This document shows, piece by piece, positions 15,402-20,939 of a stretch of DNA of 20,939 nt. The DNA lies in NCBI GenBank assembly GCA_965368405.1, contig CBDUMS010000066.1, positions 1 through 20,939 on the forward strand, read 5' to 3'. The notes below the pieces were generated by a model. It made no database searches and was not told the DNA's origin. It saw only the letters and a program-made list of their open reading frames with translations. Position 1 is the stretch's first letter, and every line of letters starts with the position of its first letter. Source of the DNA: S012-113 sp965368405 (lineage in GTDB: Bacteria; Bacteroidota; Bacteroidia; Cytophagales; Cyclobacteriaceae). The position numbers were made by a program, and so were the translations under genes.

Positions 15402-15506
15402 ACCTAAAAGATTATTCCAGAAATTTTAATCCACGGTGAGGCATCGTTAAGAAGATTCATCTTCAAAAGTTGCATACATTCGCACTATTTGAATAATTAG
15501 TCCCGA

Positions 15507-17993
15507 TTATTCTTTCTTAGAGGTTGCCGATTTGTTTTTTATCAGCTCCTCTTTTGCTAGAGTAGACTTTTCCGAAACTGATTTCAAGTGCAAGTCGCGT
15601 TGAGGGAAAGGGATAACTATTCCTTCTTTCTTAAATGCCATATCAATGGCTACGCCTACTTCACTTTTGGTAACAAAACCCTTATCGAAAGGAGTCCAAA
15701 ACAAAACTCTAAAATTCAAAGAGCTGTCGCCAAATCCTAAGAATAAGATTAAAGGAGTTGGGTCTTTAAGCACGTTTTCATTTTCAGGAACGACAGAATT
15801 CAATACCGTAATCACCTTGTCAGTATCGGTTCCATAGGCCACCCCGACAATGATTTCCTGACGCCGTCTATTATCTGATAATGTCCAGTTAATCATTTCA
15901 TTTGAGATAAGATTCCCATTAGGGACGACAACTTCTGCGCCATCGAAAGTGCGAATAATGCTTGCTCGGATGCCGATATCCTTAACTTCTCCCATAATAT
16001 TGATACTCGAAATTTGAATGATGTCACCTACTTGAACAGGGCGCTCAAAAGCTAGGATTAAGCCACTTACTAGGTTATTAAATATATTCTGCAGACCGAA
16101 TCCAATTCCTACACCCAATGCACCAAAGATTAGTGCGATATTGCTTAAGTCAATTTTTGCTGCACCAAAGGCCAGTATAAAGCCTAAAAATATAAGCGTT
16201 AATCTAACAATCATTGAGATTGCTCCAGGTACACCACGCGGTAAATTAAAGTGTGTAAGAATTTCATCCTGCAGAATAAATCGAATGAATTTGGAAAGTA
16301 GCAGTGAAATCCAAAGTGTAAGAAAAAAGGCCAAGATGCTACCGATTGATAGACTCACCGAACCTATCACCCATTCGTGTGTTAAGGTGCTTACTGCCCA
16401 TTCATAAATAGAATCATATATAAGGTAGCCCTCGAGCGTAAGATAGATCCAATAAAGTGATGCCAACCAATTAACCCCTCTAAATAATTGTCTCTTTACC
16501 TCACCCGAATAATTCTGCAGCATATTTAGTCGGGCAATTTCTTTTTGCTGAATTAGTAAAGCGAAGATACCCCGAAGAACAAGAGAACTAGTATAAATTA
16601 TGGCCCCTCCATAAATCATTATGAGGGTTCCCTTTGATATCACTCTTGCAAAAAATGTATTACCTACTATATTGGCAAGGATAGATGCCATAAGGATTAT
16701 AGCAGCAATTTTCATAATCATGAAGGTATATTGCCATCGAATGCTACCATCATTAGATGAAATTTCTTCTTTGTGTTGTAAAAGTTTTATGAGGATTAAC
16801 AGACTTAGTCCATCAATAATCAGGAGGATTAGTCTTTCAATTATAATAACATCTGAAAAGTGATCCCCAAGTTGACTCATAAAGAAAACAAAAGCAACAC
16901 CATAGAAATACTTCTTATTTATACTTGGCAGCAGACTGGGTATGACGCGCAATAATGGAATTATTAACAGTACATAAAAGTAATTGAGTACATCAGAATT
17001 GACATCAGGATAGAATAACCCAGCGGAGAGCAGTACTACAAGTAGTGTCGAAGAAAGGGGCCTTCTTAAAAAAATCAGGGAGTAACTTATTGCTTCATCT
17101 TTTTTCTCATCTGACCAGCGATTAACGTCATTTCTAAGAAAGAGTGTAAGGATGAGTAAGGCAGCGAAAAAGAAAAGGTGCCAATAAATATTGCTTCGAT
17201 AATTAATCTTGAATGAAGTAAGGTCTTGTTTGTGTCTAGCTATTACATCAGTCATTTGTCCTTTTGTCGTTGTCGAATCCTCATTGTTTGAAAAAACCTG
17301 CCATAAGGGGGGCATATCAATAGCGAATATCTGCTCTGAATAGGAACGCTCCACTTTTGAAATGGCATTTAGGACATCATTGATATAAATTAGGGTTCCG
17401 GTTAACTCGGTTTGATTCGTCAGCAGTTGATTATTTCTATCAGAAACCAATTTCGAGAGGTCCGCTATCGCTGCCAGATTATCTTTTATACGGCTTACAA
17501 CTTGTTGTGGTAGCGCCTCCTGTCTTTCAAGATCTCTGGTTGTCTGCCACTGAACTTTCATCTCTGTCAGCTGATTTTGCAACAGCACTATTTCTTCTGT
17601 TTTATCCGAATAAGACTTTCTCCAACTTTCAAATAACTTACGATAAGTCTCAAATTCAGCCTTTATCGACTCCGTTTGTCGAACTTTCATGGCTTCAATA
17701 TCCTCCGGCTCTAATGAGCTTTGCCAGTTTTCGATTTTTTCCAAGCTCAATGGTATTATGCTGTCAAGCGTTAACTCGCTATCAGAAACTTTTATCTTAT
17801 TTCGAAACTCACGAAGCTTTGTTAATGTTTCCTCGGTTGCCGTGCCAACATTAGACAATTGAATTGGATTAATCACCTTCACGGCGCTATCCGTTGGGTT
17901 TGTTGTTTGTTGAGCCTGGGCAGTTAAAGAATGATTGAACAGACCAAATATTGTGGCTAACAACACGACTCGGAAGACACGGAAATAATTCAT
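15507..17993 (-). CDS. Large MscS-family mechanosensitive channel with periplasmic coiled-coil domain
   Basis: An 828-residue inner-membrane channel that would open on hypo-osmotic shock. It has a signal peptide (about 1-27, ending SLTAQAQ), then a Glu/Lys/Gln-rich helical periplasmic domain (about 50-215), and then a series of membrane helices starting near residue 267 (YWHLFFFAALLILTLFL). The MscS core includes the Gly/Ala-rich pore helix region (GVGIGFGLQNIFNNL, near residues 625-640), ERPVQVGDIIQI, the VVVPNGNLISNEMINWTL stretch of the beta domain, and a C-terminal alpha/beta domain. The architecture resembles MscK/MscM-type channels more than the 286-residue MscS. It is flanked by a 550-base gene-free region upstream and the glycosyltransferase downstream, about 118 bases away. 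Confidence 0.9.
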   Translation of the reverse strand: MNYFRVFRVVLLATIFGLFNHSLTAQAQQTTNPTDSAVKVINPIQLSNVGTATEETLTKLREFRNKIKVSDSELTLDSIIPLSLEKIENWQSSLEPEDIEAMKVRQTESIKAEFETYRKLFESWRKSYSDKTEEIVLLQNQLTEMKVQWQTTRDLERQEALPQQVVSRIKDNLAAIADLSKLVSDRNNQLLTNQTELTGTLIYINDVLNAISKVERSYSEQIFAIDMPPLWQVFSNNEDSTTTKGQMTDVIARHKQDLTSFKINYRSNIYWHLFFFAALLILTLFLRNDVNRWSDEKKDEAISYSLIFLRRPLSSTLLVVLLSAGLFYPDVNSDVLNYFYVLLIIPLLRVIPSLLPSINKKYFYGVAFVFFMSQLGDHFSDVIIIERLILLIIDGLSLLILIKLLQHKEEISSNDGSIRWQYTFMIMKIAAIILMASILANIVGNTFFARVISKGTLIMIYGGAIIYTSSLVLRGIFALLIQQKEIARLNMLQNYSGEVKRQLFRGVNWLASLYWIYLTLEGYLIYDSIYEWAVSTLTHEWVIGSVSLSIGSILAFFLTLWISLLLSKFIRFILQDEILTHFNLPRGVPGAISMIVRLTLIFLGFILAFGAAKIDLSNIALIFGALGVGIGFGLQNIFNNLVSGLILAFERPVQVGDIIQISSINIMGEVKDIGIRASIIRTFDGAEVVVPNGNLISNEMINWTLSDNRRRQEIIVGVAYGTDTDKVITVLNSVVPENENVLKDPTPLILFLGFGDSSLNFRVLFWTPFDKGFVTKSEVGVAIDMAFKKEGIVIPFPQRDLHLKSVSEKSTLAKEELIKNKSATSKKE

Positions 17994-18543
17994 TGTAGCA
18001 TATTAATTAACAATCATCAAAAAAGTGTAGGAATAATTGCATTCTAAAGATAAGTTCTATTCATGGGTTATCAATCCCTTTATTAATATTTCCTAGACTT
18101 GTTAAGCTAAATCAATATGGCACATATTTTTATACCTCTTAATTGGATCTAAAGCGTCATCCCTACCTTTTCAAACCAGACATAATAGCTTCTCTTAAAT
18201 AGGCTTACTTTGCGTAGGAGCCAATCAAGAACATGCCTTAGTATTGCAATCAGACTTTAAAAATAGCGTGCACCTCATACTTTAATACTGTTTTTTTTTC
18301 TGAGCCAAAACTTGGATAACCTATAACCATTGGGTATGATTGGAGGCTAGGCTATGGATCGCTCGAAGTTTAGTTGCAAATCAAATAACCAGGGAATTTC
18401 AACTCGAATTAGGTTTACACAGTAATAGACTTGGAGCTTCTAAATAATTTAGTAAATTAGAATATTCTTAAAATCCCAAGAGTTTCACTACCTGTTGCTG
18501 TTCATAAGTAGAAGAAAATCGTAATTGTATAGAGAAAGCACTA
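17994..18543. other. 550-base gene-free region between divergent genes
   Basis: No reading frame of convincing length, tRNA, or recognised RNA is visible. It holds a T9 run near 18291-18299, a GTGCAC palindrome, an AT-rich palindrome cluster at 18438-18462, and a 23-codon frame at 18354-18425 that follows a GGAGG sequence but has no recognisable protein features. It must contain the promoters for mscS (minus) and the TetR-type gene (plus), though none matches the Bacteroidota consensus well. Confidence 0.6.
18438..18462. promoter_or_regulatory. Overlapping AT-rich palindromes, candidate operator for the TetR-type regulator
   Basis: Three symmetric elements overlap: CTAAAT-A-ATTTAG (18440-18452, perfect), AATTTA-G-TAAATT (18446-18458, perfect), and outer arms TTCTAA (18438-18443) with TTAGAA (18457-18462). 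They lie about 80-105 bases upstream of the TetR-type gene, which is a usual place for an autoregulatory operator. AT-rich DNA produces palindromes by chance, so the call is tentative. Confidence 0.35.
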
Positions 18544-19137
18544 ATGTCAATACCAAATAACTCAAAAACTCTTTGGATCGAAAAAGGCTATGAGCACTTT
18601 GCTTTATATGGCCCAGATAATCTGAGTATTAACAAACTAAGCAAAGAAATAGGCTCTCCTAGAGCATCTTTTTATAACTTCTTTGGAGATATTGAAGTTT
18701 TTATTGATGCCTTGCTTGACCTGCACTGGAAAATCACGCAAGAATTTTGCACTGTTGGAGCTTTGGAATGCAAAAAATATTTCCCTGACGTCTATTTACT
18801 CTTAGAACAATATCCTATTCCATTACAATTTAGTAAGCAGCTATTTCTTCATAGAAATAACCCTATTTACAATTTACTGTTTATAAAAACATATAGTGCT
18901 TCAGCTAAAGCATTTATTCTTGAACTGTTTTCAAAACAGTTTAATCTGAACTATAATGATGAGGATACCAATAATTTGTGGATTACATTCGGAGAATCGT
19001 GGTATTCAAGATTAGACACCAATGATCTTTCGGCTGCCAGTATGGAACAGCTTGCTGAAGAGGTTATAAATTCAGTTTTAAAATTTATCAAGTCAGATTT
19101 ATACTCCAAAATGCAGGAGTTACCCTTCAATAATTAA
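18544..19137 (+). CDS. TetR/AcrR-type transcriptional regulator
   Basis: A 197-residue one-component regulator. The N-terminal HTH is typical of TetR: a first helix ending EKGYEHFALYG (13-23), LSINKLSKEIG (27-37), then the recognition helix region SPRASFYNFFGD (38-49). The C-terminal ligand-binding and dimerisation part (about 60-197) is not one I can assign to a ligand class. It contains QFSKQLFLHR (95-104) and ESWYSRLDTNDL (151-162), both repeated in the next gene. The gene is followed 56 bases later by its paralogue and then by two outer-membrane protein genes. It may control these together, by analogy with other TetR genes, and may bind the palindromes upstream of its own start. Confidence 0.85.
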   Translation: MSIPNNSKTLWIEKGYEHFALYGPDNLSINKLSKEIGSPRASFYNFFGDIEVFIDALLDLHWKITQEFCTVGALECKKYFPDVYLLLEQYPIPLQFSKQLFLHRNNPIYNLLFIKTYSASAKAFILELFSKQFNLNYNDEDTNNLWITFGESWYSRLDTNDLSAASMEQLAEEVINSVLKFIKSDLYSKMQELPFNN

Positions 19138-19193
19138 TTTCGAGCCCTTATCTAGTTAGGTTAGCCCCTAATATCATTTTTACTTATACAAGG

Positions 19194-19751
19194 GTGTCTA
19201 ATAATTCAGCGGATGCTGTTATAAGTTTGCTGCATACAATACTCGTTTCTGTGGTGGATTCCCTAGAAAAAAAGTATATAAAATTTGCTAAGAATGGCAT
19301 TAACGGGGTTTCTCAACTCGTCGCTAAAAACGATTATGCGGAAAATCTCTTACATAAGCTTCTCGCGCTACATATCGATAAAACGAATCTTATCAGCGCA
19401 TTAATAAAAATGCAAAATTGTGCTTTTGAGGAGTTCTTTGAAATATTGGCTGCATACCCAGATGAAATAAAATTTAATAAACAATTATTTGCACATAGAG
19501 ATATTCCTGCAATGAATCTCTGTTTTTTACACGGTATAAGAAAAATTCAACCTGTTACCATTCCCTTACTGAAAAGTCATTTTAAACTAACCGAGAATAC
19601 CGAATATCTGGATTCAATATGGATGACTATGGTTGAGTCCTGGTACTCAAGATTAGATGTAAATGACCTTACAGCAAATCAGATGAAAGAAATTTCAGAA
19701 GAGGTCGCTGAAATACTATTAAAACCAAAAAATAAAATTATTCACACTTAA
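19194..19751 (+). CDS. TetR-like paralogue with degenerate DNA-binding domain
   Basis: A 185-residue protein clearly related to the preceding regulator. KFNKQLFAHR (93-102), ESWYSRLDVNDLTA (148-161) and EISEEVAEILL align with QFSKQLFLHR, ESWYSRLDTNDLSA and QLAEEVINSVL at nearly the same positions. The N-terminal half aligns loosely (an EKKYIKFAKNG stretch at 25-35 against EKGYEHFALYG), but the signature recognition helix (SPRASFYNFFG) is replaced by an unrelated AENLLHKLLALHID sequence. It may therefore not bind DNA. The start is GTG at 19194; there is no ATG in the open frame upstream (open from 19134), so the true N-terminus is uncertain. It could be a heterodimer partner, a ligand-sensing antagonist, or a decaying duplicate. 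The next gene follows after 12 bases. Confidence 0.75.
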   Translation: MSNNSADAVISLLHTILVSVVDSLEKKYIKFAKNGINGVSQLVAKNDYAENLLHKLLALHIDKTNLISALIKMQNCAFEEFFEILAAYPDEIKFNKQLFAHRDIPAMNLCFLHGIRKIQPVTIPLLKSHFKLTENTEYLDSIWMTMVESWYSRLDVNDLTANQMKEISEEVAEILLKPKNKIIHT

Positions 19752-19763
19752 CAATTAGATATT

Positions 19764-20222
19764 ATGAAAAAGCTATTATTTGTTTCTGCATTTTTGTTAT
19801 TAATCTCCAGTTCTGTCTCCGCTCAATCAAACTGGGAAGCCGGTATCAGAACAGACTTCGATCGTGTTGCATTAGATGTAACTATCCCTTTTAAAGCCCC
19901 ACGGCTGCATGCCACTGCTACCTTTGGCAATAATTTCACCTTAGGTACTTACTTTGATTGGTTGTTCGCCCTAGATGGCGGCCCAACTGGATTGAAATTC
20001 TACCCTGGCGTTGGCCCTGAGTTCTATTTTGGTAATTCCTTTAATCTAGGGGTCGCGGGCAACTTTGGTGCAGAATACTCCTTTAACATTCCCTTAACTA
20101 TTGGATTTGATTGGCGACCAGGGTTTGTAATCACCGATGATTTTAGATGGAGATCTGGTAACTGGGGATTCATGGCTAGGTTTAGGTTTGGCCAAGGTGT
20201 GAAATTTAGAAAAGTCAATTAG
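19764..20222 (+). CDS. Small outer-membrane beta-barrel protein
   Basis: A 152-residue exported protein with a signal peptide (MKKLLFVSAFLLLISSSVSA, cleavage before QS). The mature part is a run of short amphipathic beta strands with aromatic and glycine residues (FYPGVGPEFYFG, NFGAEYSFNI, GFMARFRFGQGV), as expected for a small outer-membrane beta-barrel of about eight strands. I do not recognise a named family. It starts 12 bases after the TetR-like paralogue, so the two are probably co-transcribed, possibly making it a regulated target. The function is unknown; such proteins may be porin-like or structural. Aromatic residues near the end (RFRFGQGVKFRKVN) fit a terminal barrel strand. Confidence 0.75.
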   Translation: MKKLLFVSAFLLLISSSVSAQSNWEAGIRTDFDRVALDVTIPFKAPRLHATATFGNNFTLGTYFDWLFALDGGPTGLKFYPGVGPEFYFGNSFNLGVAGNFGAEYSFNIPLTIGFDWRPGFVITDDFRWRSGNWGFMARFRFGQGVKFRKVN

Positions 20223-20244
20223 AATCCTAAGATCTTGAGATTCT
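20221..20244. terminator. 24-bp near-palindrome overlapping the stop of the barrel gene
   Basis: Outer arms AGAATC (20221-20226) and GATTCT (20239-20244) match perfectly, and the centre AAGATCTT is itself palindromic; only two positions on each side mismatch. It begins on the second base of the TAG stop codon. It could be a hairpin in the transcript, but no T-run follows, so a terminator role is doubtful. Confidence 0.3.
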
Positions 20245-20295
20245 AACTAATGTAAAGACCCCCTCCACTTATCAGATCTAATTAATAATGCATCC

Positions 20296-20939
20296 ATGAG
20301 AAAGACATACTTTACTTTACTGTTTATTGTAGTACTAAGTACCACAACTATTGCGCAAACTGATTCCTTAGCATCAGGTAATAGCATCGTTCAAGATACG
20401 ATTGTTGAGCAGAGTTCTGAAAAGAAATCATACAAGAGAGCAAGTAATTTTAAGGTATATGGTGGAATTTCAGCAAGTGAAATATTACTATCTAATAGTG
20501 CTATTGAGTCTGCGTATGCTGGAGGTTTTATTTTGGGATTATCTTATAAAAAAGGAAGATATGGATACTGGGAAATTGGCTTGAACTATAATGGCTCCAT
20601 AGTTGGGCTAGAGAGTGTGCAAGCTTTGAGCGAGACTATGGACATCCGACAATTTGAATTACCGATTTCGGCGGGAGTGAATTTGTTTGCCGGAACGGAG
20701 AGAATATTTGGACTTCGATTATTTGGAGGTTTAGTTCCAGGTTACATCACCAGTGTTGGCAGCAATCAATTTAACCTATCAAAAGATGACTTTAATCAAT
20801 TCCAGTTGGATGGACGTGTTGGCGTTGGGGTTGATGTTTTATTCCTTTTTGTTGAAGGTGGCTACCAATACGGCATTATTGATTTACTTAAGGAGCAAGA
20901 ATCACATCTAAGCCAGTTTACCTTTTTATTAGGGTTTCG
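20296..20939 (+). CDS. Outer-membrane beta-barrel protein, cut by the right edge
   Basis: A frame open from ATG 20296 to the end of the window (214 codons and two bases; no stop reached). It encodes a signal peptide (MRKTYFTLLFIVVLSTTTIA, cleavage before Q), a short polar linker, and then repeated amphipathic strands (FKVYGGISASEIL, GGFILGLSYKKG, YWEIGLNYNGS, FELPISAGVNLF, LRLFGGLVPGYI, VEGGYQYGIIDLL). This fits the outer-membrane beta-barrel domain common in Bacteroidota (PorT-like / OMP_b-brl type). The last visible strand (QFTFLLGF) looks like a terminal one, so the true stop is probably close beyond the edge. It lies 73 bases after the previous barrel gene and may share its promoter. The function is unknown. 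Confidence 0.75.
   Translation, partial: MRKTYFTLLFIVVLSTTTIAQTDSLASGNSIVQDTIVEQSSEKKSYKRASNFKVYGGISASEILLSNSAIESAYAGGFILGLSYKKGRYGYWEIGLNYNGSIVGLESVQALSETMDIRQFELPISAGVNLFAGTERIFGLRLFGGLVPGYITSVGSNQFNLSKDDFNQFQLDGRVGVGVDVLFLFVEGGYQYGIIDLLKEQESHLSQFTFLLGF

Noticed and set aside
15451..15464. GAAGAT-TC-ATCTTC palindrome between the glycosyltransferase and mscS
   Set aside because: The loop is only 2 bases, no T-run follows on the minus strand, and such a 14-base symmetry is easily due to chance.
18354..18425. 23-codon frame after a GGAGG sequence
   Set aside because: It is short, has no recognisable protein features, and Shine-Dalgarno sequences are weak evidence in this group; kept only as a note for the gene-free region.
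19156..19171. TTAGG/CCTAA stem between the TetR-type genes as a terminator
   Set aside because: The stem has only 5 base pairs and the T-run after it is interrupted.

Overview
The window looks like chromosomal DNA from a member of the Bacteroidota, probably a marine Cytophagales-type bacterium (inference). The reasons are AT-rich intergenic DNA, start codons without clear Shine-Dalgarno sequences, several upstream matches to the Bacteroidota -7 element TANNTTTG, and typical families: DUF502, GIN/DUF2807, DUF4442, a large MscS channel with a periplasmic coiled coil, an M14 peptidase with a GATase-like tail, NhaC, and small outer-membrane barrels. I see no rRNA, tRNA, CRISPR array, insertion sequence or phage gene.

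Layout. 1-975 (minus): the N-terminus of a lipoprotein whose frame is probably broken, then a DUF502 membrane protein. 1161-4999: an exported M14 metallopeptidase (plus) converging on an MFS transporter (minus). 5160-7790: a transsulfuration PLP enzyme (plus) converging on a two-gene minus operon of an OmpA-type coiled-coil lipoprotein and a small nicotinamide-riboside-kinase-like P-loop kinase. 7995-9768: a 2,4-dienoyl-CoA-reductase-like SDR (plus) converging on a GIN-domain exported protein (minus); the gap between them is filled almost completely by a degenerate 8-bp repeat in two opposing arms. 9844-13679: a DUF4442 hotdog protein (minus) divergent from a plus-strand run of a saccharopine-dehydrogenase-like enzyme, an NhaC antiporter and an overlapping DEDDy exonuclease. 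13676-17993 (minus): a DUF3365 haem lipoprotein, a GT2 glycosyltransferase with an extra C-terminal nucleotide-binding-like domain, and a large MscS channel. 17994-18543 is gene-free. 18544-20939 (plus): a TetR-type regulator, a paralogue with an eroded DNA-binding domain, and two small outer-membrane beta-barrel proteins, the last cut by the window edge.

Most of the window is ordinary housekeeping and envelope content. The parts that deserve a second look are the octamer tract (8862-9076), the tandem TetR/TetR-like pair with a palindrome cluster upstream and barrel genes downstream, the frameshift at the left edge, and a set of convergent gene pairs that share or nearly share their stop codons. 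I did not find a clear previously undescribed multi-gene system; the regulator pair plus barrels is the best candidate.
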